Source of the DNA: Bacillus_BD sp963765265
GTDB taxonomy: Bacteria; Bacillota; Bacilli; Bacillales; Cytobacillaceae
DNA: 64,000 nucleotides
Direction: 5' to 3'
NCBI GenBank assembly: GCA_963765265.1
Contig: CAVXVN010000003.1
Location: forward strand, 266,494-330,493
The notes under the pieces were generated by a model, which saw only the letters and a program-made list of their open reading frames with translations, did not search any database and was not told the DNA's origin. The position numbers and the translations under genes were made by a program. Positions within the stretch are counted from its first letter, which is position 1, and the number at the start of each line of letters is the position of its first letter. Positions 19,904-29,032 of this stretch are shown here, in pieces.

Positions 19904-20878
19904 ATGGAATCTAGTTCAGTTCAAACGAGAGAAGATTTGTCCTTATTAATACCCAATTTCCTAGCTGTGGCTCAAAAAGCAGCCGTTGCATCCTATCCAT
20001 GGATAGGGAAAATGAATAAAATAGAAGCCGATAATGCAGGTACAGAAGCAATGCGAACTCAATTAAATAGTATGAGTATAAGGGGTACCATTGTCATTGG
20101 TGAGGGTGAAATGGATGAAGCACCCATGCTTTATATTGGCGAAAAGTTGGGGAAGGGTGTTGGCCCTGAAGTAGATATTGCGGTAGATCCAGTTGAAGGT
20201 ACAACCTTAATGTCAACAGGACAAGATAATTCAATAGCGGTCATTGCTGTTGCCCCAAAAGGAAGCTTACTTCATGCTCCAGATATGTATATGCATAAGA
20301 TTGCTGTGGGTCCTAAAGCAAAGGGATCGATTAATATTGAAGCACCATTTACAGAGAATATGAAATCTGTGGCAAAGGCAATGGGGAAAGATGTAAAAGA
20401 CTTAAACGTAATGATTCAGGATCGACCTCGTCATGAAGAAATTATTCAACAAGTAATAGCGATGGGTGCAAGAGTCAAATTTTTCTCAGATGGTGATGTA
20501 ATTGGTGCCGTTGCTACTGCAATTGATGGAATGGGAATTGATATTTTAGTTGGAACAGGTGGAGCTCCAGAAGGTGTAATTGCTGCAGCTGGAATAAAAT
20601 CTTTAGGTGGAGATTTTCAAGCGAAACTAGCTCCAAGAAACAATGAAGAAGTTACTCGATGTAAAATGATGGGGATCGAAAACCTTGATAAAGTATTAAC
20701 AATGGATGATCTTGTAAAATCAGATGATTGTTTATTTGTTGCTACAGGGATTACAAATGGTATGCTATTAAAAGGAGTTAAAGAGCATAATAACGGTTTA
20801 CTTAGTTCTCATTCCTTTGTAACAAGTTCTAGCAGTAAATCTTTTCAGTTTATTGAAGCCTATCATTGGGGAAAATAA
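19904..20878 (+). CDS. glpX: Fructose-1,6-bisphosphatase class II (GlpX)
   Basis: This 324-residue gluconeogenic enzyme hydrolyses fructose-1,6-bisphosphate. The class II metal/substrate signatures GEGEMDEAPMLYIGEKLG and DIAVDPVEGTT are clear, as is GTGGAPEGVIAAAG near 207. ATG 19904 has GAGGG seven bases upstream and gives the usual N-terminus (RDLSLLIPNFLAV-like), so it is preferred to the in-frame TTG at 19865. The location between enzyme I and HPr is unusual, because FBP is the signal that activates HPr kinase. Confidence 0.92.
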   Translation: MESSSVQTREDLSLLIPNFLAVAQKAAVASYPWIGKMNKIEADNAGTEAMRTQLNSMSIRGTIVIGEGEMDEAPMLYIGEKLGKGVGPEVDIAVDPVEGTTLMSTGQDNSIAVIAVAPKGSLLHAPDMYMHKIAVGPKAKGSINIEAPFTENMKSVAKAMGKDVKDLNVMIQDRPRHEEIIQQVIAMGARVKFFSDGDVIGAVATAIDGMGIDILVGTGGAPEGVIAAAGIKSLGGDFQAKLAPRNNEEVTRCKMMGIENLDKVLTMDDLVKSDDCLFVATGITNGMLLKGVKEHNNGLLSSHSFVTSSSSKSFQFIEAYHWGK

Positions 20879-20962
20879 TGACGAAACTTGATAAACCATA
20901 TTTGAATAGATCATAATGGATTAAGCGAATATTTTAAAAAACAAGTAGAAAGAGGTATGAAT

Positions 20963-21232
20963 GTGGCTGAAAAAGTATATACAATAACAGATGAATCGGG
21001 ACTGCATGCACGTCCTTCAACCATTCTAGTGAATACAGTAAACAAATTTGCTTCAGATGTAAGCGTTGAATATGATGGTAAGACTGTGAATTTGAAATCA
21101 GTTATGGGTGTTTTGTCACTGGGGGTTATAAGTGGGGGACAATTAAAAGTAGTAGCAACGGGTTCAGATGAAGAGGAGCTATTGTCTGCTTTAACTGAAG
21201 CAATGAAAGAAAATAATTTAATAAGCGAATAA
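20963..21232 (+). CDS. ptsH: PTS phosphocarrier protein HPr
   Basis: The 89-residue protein has both phosphorylation sites. His15 lies in GLHARPST, for enzyme I. Ser46 lies in LKSVMGVLSLGV, for HPr kinase/phosphorylase. It is therefore a true HPr and not the His-less Crh. I choose GTG 20963: AGAGG ends seven bases before it, and this numbering places the two sites exactly at 15 and 46. ATG 20957 is in frame but only one base from the Shine-Dalgarno. It lies 84 bases after glpX. Confidence 0.92.
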   Translation: MAEKVYTITDESGLHARPSTILVNTVNKFASDVSVEYDGKTVNLKSVMGVLSLGVISGGQLKVVATGSDEEELLSALTEAMKENNLISE

Positions 21233-21302
21233 GCAAGAATGGAGGATCGTTAGCAATAGCCTAAAGGTGATTTGCTGATGAGTAATCTGATTTTTTCTAT
21301 AC

Positions 21303-21353
21303 GAAAGCAACTTAGCGGGTTTGGGTTCCATACCTACTAGGCTGCTTCTTTTT
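21303..21353 (+). terminator. Probable terminator after the ptsI-glpX-ptsH group
   Basis: An imperfect stem of about 12 pairs (21303-21315 with 21337-21348, one bulge and one mismatch) is followed by CTTTTTG. Confidence 0.5.
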
Positions 21354-21508
21354 GTGTCTAACCTATATTGAATTGTGGATGTATACGATCATTTACAAAC
21401 ATCATCTGTGTATATCCTATTTTAGACAGTGCTTTTAAAGGTATACTTCTGATAGTATAATGAAGCAAAGAGATACTAACTATTACATATTTTATTAAGG
21501 AGAATTAA

Positions 21509-22645
21509 ATGTCAGAAAAACTTATAAATCAATTAAAGCCTTCTATTCAACAGGTGTGGGAGAAAGCAGGTTTTGATCGTCCAACATCAATTCAATCCTA
21601 TGCTATTCCATTTATTCTTGAAAATAAAGATGTGATTGCACAATCTCCGACAGGAACGGGAAAAACCCTTGCCTATCTTTTGCCGGTCCTTAATAGGTTG
21701 GATGCTGACAAAAAAGCAGTTCAAGCGGTAATTTTAGCATCATCACAAGAACTTGTGATGCAGATCTTTACTGAAATTCAAAAATGGTCAGAGGGAAGCG
21801 GCATTACTGCAGCATCGTTCATTGGTGGTGCAAATGTGAAAAGACAGTTAGAAAAGTTAAAAAAACATCCGCAAATAGCGGTTGGAACTCCGGGCCGAAT
21901 GCAGGAATTAATTAAGCAAAAAAAGCTAAAAATGCATGAAGTAAAGACAGTAGTACTTGATGAAGGGGATCAATTATTAGTTCCTGAGAATACGGAAACG
22001 GTCAAACAGATTATCAAATCAACCTTAGCGGATAGGCAAGTTGTTCTTTTTTCAGCAACCTTACCAGAACACATTGTCAAATTAGTCAAGGATTTTACGA
22101 GTGAAGCAGAAATTATTACTGTAAAAAAGGATGACACGATTGATGCTGCAAAAATAGATCATCATTACTTTTTAACAGAACCACGGGATCGAATTAAACT
22201 TCTTGAAAAAATTTCCCGTTTGAAGGCTCTAAAAGCATTAGTATTTGTAAAAGATATTGGTAATTTAACAGTTTTAGCAGAAAAACTTCAGTTTAAACAA
22301 ATTAAAGCAAGTGTTCTTCATAGTGACTTAAATAAAATGGATCGTCAGAAGGCGTTGAAAGATTTCCGCGAAGGGAAAACATCTCTTCTGATTGCAACAG
22401 ATGTGGCCGCAAGAGGACTTGATATTCAAGGGATCACCCATGTTGTACACTATGATTTTCCAAAGGATTTCAATCAATATGTGCACCGTTCCGGACGGAC
22501 AGGCCGATTTGGTGCCAGTGGAACCGTTATATCATTAGTGACTGAAAGAGAAGAACGTGAGCTAAAAAAATATGCCCGTGATTTAGGCGTTTCCGTAGAA
22601 GCAAAAAGATTTCATGGAGAAAACATCGTTAATCTGGACTCTTGA
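21509..22645 (+). CDS. yfmL: DEAD-box-type RNA helicase YfmL
   Basis: The 378-residue protein is two RecA-like domains with almost no extensions. Motifs in order: Q-motif region FDRPTSIQSYAIP, motif I SPTGTGKT, TPGR, motif II DEGD, motif III SAT, LIATDVAARGLD and HRSGRTGR. Length and order match B. subtilis YfmL (about 376), which is linked to ribosome biogenesis and cold growth. Motif II reads DEGD in place of DEAD. The start ATG 21509 has AAGGAG seven bases upstream. It is monocistronic. Confidence 0.88.
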   Translation: MSEKLINQLKPSIQQVWEKAGFDRPTSIQSYAIPFILENKDVIAQSPTGTGKTLAYLLPVLNRLDADKKAVQAVILASSQELVMQIFTEIQKWSEGSGITAASFIGGANVKRQLEKLKKHPQIAVGTPGRMQELIKQKKLKMHEVKTVVLDEGDQLLVPENTETVKQIIKSTLADRQVVLFSATLPEHIVKLVKDFTSEAEIITVKKDDTIDAAKIDHHYFLTEPRDRIKLLEKISRLKALKALVFVKDIGNLTVLAEKLQFKQIKASVLHSDLNKMDRQKALKDFREGKTSLLIATDVAARGLDIQGITHVVHYDFPKDFNQYVHRSGRTGRFGASGTVISLVTEREERELKKYARDLGVSVEAKRFHGENIVNLDS

Positions 22646-22663
22646 TCATCGGTGTTTCAATCT

Positions 22664-22692
22664 GAATAAAGAAGGAAAAACGAGCTATACTA
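22664..22692 (+). promoter_or_regulatory. Candidate sigma-G (forespore) promoter
   Basis: GAATA (22664-22668), 17 bases, then TATACTA (22686-22692), close to GHATR-N17/18-CATWHTA. It is about 33 bases upstream of a small basic SASP-like gene. Confidence 0.4.
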
Positions 22693-22724
22693 CCACTATA
22701 AGATGATTAAAGGAGTGGTATATA

Positions 22725-22859
22725 GTGGGTAGAACCAAGCGAGGCAATGCAAACGCACAGCGTAATAAAAACAAGAAAGAGCCTAATCGTGTAAGCGAAG
22801 AGTTAGTTGAATTTACAACTGGCAGTAAAGAAAGAAAAGATCAACCAGTAATAGATTAA
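22725..22859 (+). CDS. Small basic, hydrophilic protein (SASP-like), 44 aa
   Basis: The GTG start has AAAGGAGTG eight bases upstream. The product (MGRTKRGNANAQRNKNKKEP at its start) is rich in Lys, Arg, Asn and Gln and has no hydrophobic segment, which fits a minor small acid-soluble spore protein. The candidate sigma-G promoter supports forespore expression. I do not recognise a named family. A terminator follows directly. Confidence 0.6.
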   Translation: MGRTKRGNANAQRNKNKKEPNRVSEELVEFTTGSKERKDQPVID

Positions 22860-22865
22860 ATTGTA

Positions 22866-22908
22866 AAAAAACAAGGCTTCCGCTCCTAATTGGATGCCTT
22901 GTTTTTGT
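22866..22908 (+). terminator. Terminator of the small SASP-like gene
   Basis: AAAAACAAGGC (22866-22877) pairs with GCCTTGTTTTT (22896-22906), with a T-rich tail. Confidence 0.8.
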
Positions 22909-22982
22909 TTTTTGGTCAAGAAATTGGAGGATATTATGGTAACAAAAGGGTGTTAATCATGCCCGAAAACGGTCCCTAGCAG

Positions 22983-23015
22983 AAAAAAACGTGACCATGC
23001 AGGGTCCGTGGTCAC
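22983..23015 (-). terminator. Terminator of the yhfW-like gene
   Basis: On the minus strand GTGACCA and TGGTCAC (23015-23009 with 22997-22991) form a stem followed by a T7 run (22989-22983). Confidence 0.7.
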
Positions 23016-23050
23016 CGAAAAAATAAAGGGAGCAAAAAATCGCCCTTTAC

Positions 23051-24578
23051 TTATTCAATCTTTCGCAACGGTTTTTCAGTAGGCCCATTTAATACCTCTC
23101 CATCATAGGAGTAGCGAGATCCATGACATGGGCAATCCCATGTTCTTTCTCCGTGGTTCCATTCACATTCACAACCGAGATGTGTGCAGGTTGTATCTAC
23201 GATATGTAATTTTCCCTCAGGATCTTTATAAGCGCCAGCCCTTTTTCCGTTTACCATCACAACGGAACCTTCATCATTCTGTAAATCGCTCGGGTCTTTT
23301 GGAACAAATTCAAGCTTTCCTTTTAAAAGATGTCCCGCTACATTTGCATTGAAACTGATAAATTTTTTTATATCTGGATCCGCTTTTTTAAAGCGTGAAG
23401 GAGAAAATAAATCACGGTAAGGATTTTCTTTTTTTAAAATGATATCAGTTAATAGCATAGCGGCTGTCGTACCGTTTGTCATACCCCATTTTCGATAGCC
23501 AGTTGCAACAAGAATATTTGGCTTATCAGCTGTAACAGGTCCAATATAGGGAACTTTATCGAGCGTAATCAAATCCTGGGCACTCCAACGATACACATAT
23601 TCTTCTATCCCTAGCGTTTTTTCAGCAAAAGCTTCAAGTGCAAGATAATGCAGCATCGTGTCAGGACCCTGACCAGTTTTATGGTTTTCACCACCGATAA
23701 GCACAAGTGGTTCTCCATTTACAGGAGTATAGCGTAAGGAACGAGTTGGATCGTCTGCACTAATATACATACCTCCTGGATAAGGGTTTCTTCGTTTTAA
23801 CCCCTATAATATAAGATCGTTCAGCATACATTCTTGTAAAATAAAGCCCCATCCCATCAAAAAAAGGAAAGTGAGAAGCACTAATCACATATTTACACGA
23901 CACACGATGTCCCTCTCGTGTGATGATTTTTGGATCGTCGCCATCTTCAATATCCGTTGCAGTCGTTTGTTCAAAAATTAACCCACCCGCCTCTATGAAA
24001 TCAAGAACAAGTTGTTTTAAATATTTCAATGGGTGAAATTGTGCCTGCCCTTTCATCATGAGGGCGTTCTTTACAGGAATATCAAATGGAATGGATGTAA
24101 GAAGACTACCGTTAATGCCTAACGTTTGATAGGCATCCGCTTCCTTTTGGATTTTACTCGCATATTCATCGGTAATCGAATAAATAAAGGCATCTTCTTC
24201 ACTAAAGTCACAGTCAATGCTCTTTTCCTGAATCGTCTTCTTAACAAAATTTAGGGCATTATCTGCTGATTGATAGTAGAGTCTAGCTTTTTCTTCCCCA
24301 AAGTGTTGAATCAATTCATCATAAATAAGCCCATGTTGTGCGGTAATTTTTGCAGTCGTATGCCCTGTCGTGCCGTTTAATATAGTTCCCGCTTCAAGGA
24401 TAGCTACTTTTAATCCTTCCTTCCTTAACAAATAACCTGCTGTAATACCGGTAATACCGCCGCCGACAATGGCAACATCAACTGTTAAATTCTCTGTTAG
24501 CTTTTCAAAAGGCGGAAGGGAAACTTCCCGCCAAAACGGTTCTGGAAATTGTGGCATTGCATTTGATGAACTTGTCAT
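23051..24578 (-). pseudogene. yhfW: FAD-dependent oxidoreductase with C-terminal Rieske domain (YhfW type), frameshifted near 23763-23790
   Basis: The first part (from ATG 24578, with AGGAGG upstream) is a DAO-type FAD domain with the dinucleotide motif VAIVGGGITGITAGYLL. The second part ends in a Rieske [2Fe-2S] domain with CTHLGC and CPCHGS ligands. The frame breaks at KPYPGGMYISADD: AAACCCTTATCC on the minus strand has one C too many. Joined length is about 508 residues, as in B. subtilis YhfW. Its substrate is unknown. The homopolymer position suggests a sequencing error. Confidence 0.85.
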
Positions 24579-24690
24579 TGAAAATCCTCCTATTAGTTAC
24601 ATATCATAGATAATTTTTCCAATGGGTGGTGATTGTATACAAATTTATTCTCTAATCAAATGAAAATGCTATTAAGATAATGGTTTTTTT

Positions 24691-24720
24691 GGATAAAAAA
24701 TACATGTAGTTGACATGCTA
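24691..24720 (+). promoter_or_regulatory. Candidate sigma-G promoter of the germinant-receptor operon
   Basis: GGATA (24691-24695), exactly 18 bases, then CATGCTA (24714-24720), one mismatch each from GHATR and CATWHTA. It lies about 90 bases before the first gene. Germinant-receptor operons are normally transcribed by sigma-G in the forespore. Confidence 0.45.
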
Positions 24721-24812
24721 AGGGTACTACAGATTTTCTAGTCAGTAAGTTCCTCTTAACAATTCTTTAACAAGAAGTGGGAGTAAGAGCTGTTTCATTA
24801 AAGGAGAATGGA

Positions 24813-25946
24813 TTGTACATGTTAAAAGAAAATATTTCTTTAACACAATTATTCACGATCATGGTTAATTTTTTACTCGGTAGTGCGATTGTCCTTGGGG
24901 TTGGAAAAGAAGCAGGGCAAGATGCCTGGATTGCCATCGGTATTGCCACTCTAATTGGAATAGGACTCATGTATTTTTATTATTCATTAAACCGATTACT
25001 GCCAAACAAAAACCTTTTTGAAATGATGGAGTATTGTTTTACACGACCCGTTGCCATCTTCATGAGCTTCGGTTATAGCACATATTTTTTCTTTTTATCG
25101 TGCCGTGTCCTCCGTGATTTTGCAGAGTTGATTTCCTCAGCTATTTTGCCCGTAACACCTATAGAAGTGATCGTTCTAACGTTTATGGTTGTGATTGCCT
25201 ATATCGTCTATCTTGGTTTGGAGGTTTTGGGAAGAGTAACCGAAATATTCACCCCTTATTTACTCGGATTTATCATACTACTTGCCATTCTTCTAATAGT
25301 AAGTGGAGCAATTGAGTTACATAATATACAGCCAGTCTTAGGGGATGGCTTGAAACCGGTTGTTAAAACAATATTTCCTTCATTGATCTCAGCTCCCTTT
25401 GGTGAGTTAGTTGTATTCACAGTGATTTTATCAAGTGTAACTGAATTCAAAAAGAGTAAACAAGTATCGTTCATCAGTGTACTAGTAGCAGGAGGCTTCT
25501 TAGTACTTGGATCATTATTAGTGTTGGTTACTTTGGGAGCAGATGTTGTACAGAATGCGACCTTCCCCCTATTAAGTGCTTCGAGAAGAGTAGCGATTGG
25601 ACATTTTATCGAAAGAATTGATCCCATCGTTGTCTTTATCATGATGCTAGGAATATTAGTTAAGAGTGCTGTTTATCTTTACGGAGGGTTAAAGGGACTT
25701 GAGTACGTATTTAGGGTGCCCTATAGATATTTTGTCGTTCCAATTTCAATGATTGTAGCCATTTTTTCCATTTTGACTTCGGCTAACTTTGCAGAATTTT
25801 TAGATTGGCAGGTTACACTTACTCATTATTTGAATCCTCCTATACAACTAGCTATACCATCTGTGATTATGGTCATTTTGATTTGGAAATCGAAAAAGAA
25901 TAACCTCAAAAAAGTGGAGGTTAACTCTGAAGGCAAGCGAGCATAA
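24813..25946 (+). CDS. Spore germinant receptor B subunit (GerAB family permease), copy 1
   Basis: The 377-residue membrane protein has about ten helices of the spore germination permease (GerAB/APC-like) family. Visible family features are ISLTQLFTIMVNFLLGSAI at the first helix and LPNKNLFEMMEYCF after the second. The TTG at 24813 lies seven bases from GGAG and is preferred; ATG 24819 follows two codons later. The second B gene shows the same layout. It is the first gene of an operon with the order B, small protein, B, A, C. B subunits are thought to form the germinant-binding pocket in the spore inner membrane. Confidence 0.88.
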   Translation: MYMLKENISLTQLFTIMVNFLLGSAIVLGVGKEAGQDAWIAIGIATLIGIGLMYFYYSLNRLLPNKNLFEMMEYCFTRPVAIFMSFGYSTYFFFLSCRVLRDFAELISSAILPVTPIEVIVLTFMVVIAYIVYLGLEVLGRVTEIFTPYLLGFIILLAILLIVSGAIELHNIQPVLGDGLKPVVKTIFPSLISAPFGELVVFTVILSSVTEFKKSKQVSFISVLVAGGFLVLGSLLVLVTLGADVVQNATFPLLSASRRVAIGHFIERIDPIVVFIMMLGILVKSAVYLYGGLKGLEYVFRVPYRYFVVPISMIVAIFSILTSANFAEFLDWQVTLTHYLNPPIQLAIPSVIMVILIWKSKKNNLKKVEVNSEGKRA

Positions 25947-26010
25947 TCGTTGTTACATGAAATGGGAAATGGTTGCTCATAATAAAAGAAAAAGGGAAAA
26001 GGAGGGTAAA

Positions 26011-26241
26011 ATGGTTACGGTTGCTTCTTTTCTTGTCTTTATTCTGTTAACTAGTCTCCTCCTCGTCATTGATATCACTACCTATCATTACTCTTTCATG
26101 GAGGCGTGGAGAATTCTGTTTCAGACAGATCTATTAATTGGCAGAATAATTCTCTACGGTACATGTGCCGTCGGCTTTATATCAGCCATTATTATTGATA
26201 TTAGAATCCTGAAGAAAAAACGTAAAAAGCAAACAATATAA
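26011..26241 (+). CDS. Small two-helix membrane protein in ger operon (germinant receptor D-subunit-like)
   Basis: The protein is 76 residues from ATG 26011, which has GGAGGG just upstream. Two transmembrane helices are visible (VASFLVFILLTSLLLVID; IILYGTCAVGFISAIIIDI) and the tail is very basic (KKKRKKQ). Several Bacillus germinant-receptor operons carry a small two-helix D protein of about this size that modulates receptor activity. Size, topology and position fit, but direct similarity was not tested. An upstream in-frame start at 25957 has a poor ribosome binding site. Confidence 0.65.
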   Translation: MVTVASFLVFILLTSLLLVIDITTYHYSFMEAWRILFQTDLLIGRIILYGTCAVGFISAIIIDIRILKKKRKKQTI

Positions 26242-26318
26242 TGTTACAGAGGTGGTCTCAGTCGGAACGTGATGAAAAATGATCGAAAGCTTACAGCAGT
26301 TGCATTAAAGGGGATACG

Positions 26319-27437
26319 GTGCTTATGGTAAAAGAAAATATTTCATTAACGCAATTATTCATGCTCATTTTTAACTATATGCTTGGTAGTGCAATTGTGA
26401 TTGGAGTAGGAAAGGTTGCGAAGCAAGATGCTTGGATTGCCATCATTTTGATGACTTTAATCGGAATAGGGTTGATGTATTTTTATTACAGCATCAATCG
26501 ACTGCTGCCAAACAAAAATCTTTTTGAGATCATGGAGTATTGTTTTACAAGGCCAATCACCATTTTGCTAAGCCTAGGTTATATCATTTATTTTCTCTAT
26601 ACGACAACCCGGGTGATTCGTACCTTTGGAGAAATGATTACTTCAGCCATTCTTCCAAATACGCCGATAGAGGTCATCGCTTTTTCTATTATGCTCGTAA
26701 TCGTCTACATCCTCTACCTTGGTTTAGAGGTTCTCGCAAGAATAGCGGAAATATTTACTCCTTATATTGTGCTATTTTTAACTCTTATTCTGATCTTTTT
26801 ATTTACAAGTGGAGAGATACAATTGCATAATATAGAACCTGTCCTAGGAGATGGAATCAAACCAGTTCTAAAAGCGATGTTTCCTTCCTTGTTGGTATCC
26901 CCATTTGGTGAACTAGTCGTTTTTACCATTATTTTAACAAGTGTAACCGAATTGAAAAAAAGTAAAAAAGTCGCCTTTATAGCTGTGTTTATCAGTGGTA
27001 CTTTCCTTGCGGTCACCTCTTTATTAATGGTCTTCACACTAGGAGTGGATGGTTTTCAATATTCTAATTTTCCGATGCTAAGTACGACAAGATTGATATC
27101 AATTGGTAAATTCATAGAAAGAATCGATGTCCTTGTTGTCTTTATTATGACACTGGGGGTCGTTATAAAAAGCGCTGTTTTTATATACTGCAGTTTAAAG
27201 GGGCTTGAGTATATATTCCATATACCGTATCGCTATTTCTCTATCCCTATCTGCATGCTAGTATCTGTCTTTTCCGTTTTGGTTGCTGTTAATTATGGAG
27301 ATCATTTAGAAAAGTTAAAGTCATCTCTTATTATTACATTTTTTGGGTTCACACAATTAATCATTCCAATGATAACGATCATTATTTTAATATGGAAAAC
27401 AAAAAGGAAAAACTCGGCTCAAAATGGGGTGAAATGA
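26319..27437 (+). CDS. Spore germinant receptor B subunit (GerAB family permease), copy 2
   Basis: The 372-residue paralogue of the gene at 24813 is plainly similar along its whole length (ENISLTQLFMLIFNYMLGSAI; LPNKNLFEIMEYCFTRP; EVLARIAEIFTPY), so the two arose by tandem duplication. GTG 26319 has GGGG five bases upstream, with ATG two codons later, the same start arrangement as copy 1. The stop overlaps the next start (ATGATGA). Two B subunits with one A and one C may give receptors with different germinant specificity. Confidence 0.88.
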   Translation: MLMVKENISLTQLFMLIFNYMLGSAIVIGVGKVAKQDAWIAIILMTLIGIGLMYFYYSINRLLPNKNLFEIMEYCFTRPITILLSLGYIIYFLYTTTRVIRTFGEMITSAILPNTPIEVIAFSIMLVIVYILYLGLEVLARIAEIFTPYIVLFLTLILIFLFTSGEIQLHNIEPVLGDGIKPVLKAMFPSLLVSPFGELVVFTIILTSVTELKKSKKVAFIAVFISGTFLAVTSLLMVFTLGVDGFQYSNFPMLSTTRLISIGKFIERIDVLVVFIMTLGVVIKSAVFIYCSLKGLEYIFHIPYRYFSIPICMLVSVFSVLVAVNYGDHLEKLKSSLIITFFGFTQLIIPMITIIILIWKTKRKNSAQNGVK

Positions 27438-29032
27438 TGAGTACTGGGAAACCGCTTGTGCGGATTCGACGAAAAAACAAGGCTTTAAAGGAACAAAAGA
27501 ATAGTGAAAATAAGGATTCCTTAGAAAACAAAGAAAAGAACTTAGAAAATTTAAAAGAAAACATTATCACTGAGTTTGGGCAAACAGCAGACTTAAAGAT
27601 TGATGATATAAAAATAGCCCAAACAGATGGAATGTTGTTCTATCTTGAAAGTATGATTGGGACAGACTTATTAAAAGAGACTTTTATAAACAAGAAAATG
27701 TATGGAACACAACAGCCATTTGATTTGACCTCAAGGGAGGGGTTAACTGATTTTTGTCAGCAAGAGTTTGGCGGTTCGGGTTTTCAACTGTTGCAAAAAG
27801 TAGATGAAGTGGTAACCGCGATGTTAAATGGAAGCATTGCAATTGCGATGAGGTCCTATTCTTTTATCATCGTAATTGAGATGGGAAATACACAATATCG
27901 ACAAATAGCAGAACCGACCTCACAGACCGTGATTAGAGGACCGAAGGATTGCTTTGTTGAGTCGATTTCAACGAACCAGTCACTAATTAGAAGAAGAATC
28001 AGAAATCAAAACCTTCACTTTGAAGAGTTCATCATCGGAAATGATACGAAAACAAAGGTAAACTTAGTTTATGTAAAGGGTATCGCTAATGAACAAATAA
28101 CCTCAGAAGTTCGGACAAGATTAAATAAGATTAAGGTATCTGCTATTTTTGAATCTGCCAATATTGAAGAACTGATCGCGGATAAATCGTTTACGCTATT
28201 CCCATTAGCACTCAACACAGAAAGGCCTGATACAGTAGCAGGTAATCTAATGGAAGGGAAAATGGGGATCATCGTGGAAGGATCACCCTTTGTATTACTC
28301 GTTCCAGCTGTGTTCACTGATTTTTTTGTTTCATCAGAAGATTATTATCATCATTTTTTTGTCTCAAGTTTTATTAGGATCCTTCGCTATATTGCCTTTT
28401 TGATTGTGTTACTTACACCAGCTGCTTATGTGGGTCTTTTAACATTTAACCAGGAGATGATTCCCACTGATTTATTAATCAGTATTATCGCTCAGAGACA
28501 AGGGGTGCCATTTCCAGCTTTTGTTGAAGTGTTCCTGATGGAATTCACGTTTGAAATTCTGAGAGAGGCAGGTCTTAGGATGCCGAGGGCAGTCGGGATG
28601 ACCGTTTCCATTGTCGGTGCCCTTGTTATTGGACAGGCAGCTGTAGAAGCAGGACTTATCTCAAATATTATGGTTATTATTGTAGCGATTACTGGCACGG
28701 CAAATTTTGTCGCTCCTGCGTATATTTTATCGACAGCAACGAGGTTGTTACGATTTATTCTTATTCTAATGTCTGCCTTTTTTGGACTGTATGCCGTCCT
28801 GCTTGGATTAGTCGTTATGGTTGCCCATTTAGCCTCTTTACGATCATTTGGTGTGCCGTATTTAGCTCCAGTTGCCCCACTTAATCTAAAGGCTATGAAG
28901 GATGTCTTTGTTGTTTTTCCCTTTGCGTCCATGAATAGGAGACCTAGTTATTTACGCTCTCCTCAACCGGAAAAACAAAAGGATAAGAGTACTCCAAGTC
29001 CCCCTGATATGTTAGGAGGAAATGAAGGGTGA
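27434..29032 (+). CDS. Spore germinant receptor A subunit (GerAA family)
   Basis: The protein has about 532 residues. A soluble N-terminal domain is followed by about five to six membrane helices in the C-terminal half (from about 330). The GerA-family stretch GDTNTKV-like appears as GNDTKTKVNLVYVKGIAN, and FPAFVEVFLMEFTFEILREAG is typical of the family. I place the start at ATG 27434 because GGGGTG lies just upstream and the codon overlaps the gerB2 stop; the in-frame ATG 27392 would overlap gerB2 by 46 bases. The stop overlaps gerC by four bases, giving tight translational coupling. Confidence 0.9.
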   Translation: MMSTGKPLVRIRRKNKALKEQKNSENKDSLENKEKNLENLKENIITEFGQTADLKIDDIKIAQTDGMLFYLESMIGTDLLKETFINKKMYGTQQPFDLTSREGLTDFCQQEFGGSGFQLLQKVDEVVTAMLNGSIAIAMRSYSFIIVIEMGNTQYRQIAEPTSQTVIRGPKDCFVESISTNQSLIRRRIRNQNLHFEEFIIGNDTKTKVNLVYVKGIANEQITSEVRTRLNKIKVSAIFESANIEELIADKSFTLFPLALNTERPDTVAGNLMEGKMGIIVEGSPFVLLVPAVFTDFFVSSEDYYHHFFVSSFIRILRYIAFLIVLLTPAAYVGLLTFNQEMIPTDLLISIIAQRQGVPFPAFVEVFLMEFTFEILREAGLRMPRAVGMTVSIVGALVIGQAAVEAGLISNIMVIIVAITGTANFVAPAYILSTATRLLRFILILMSAFFGLYAVLLGLVVMVAHLASLRSFGVPYLAPVAPLNLKAMKDVFVVFPFASMNRRPSYLRSPQPEKQKDKSTPSPPDMLGGNEG

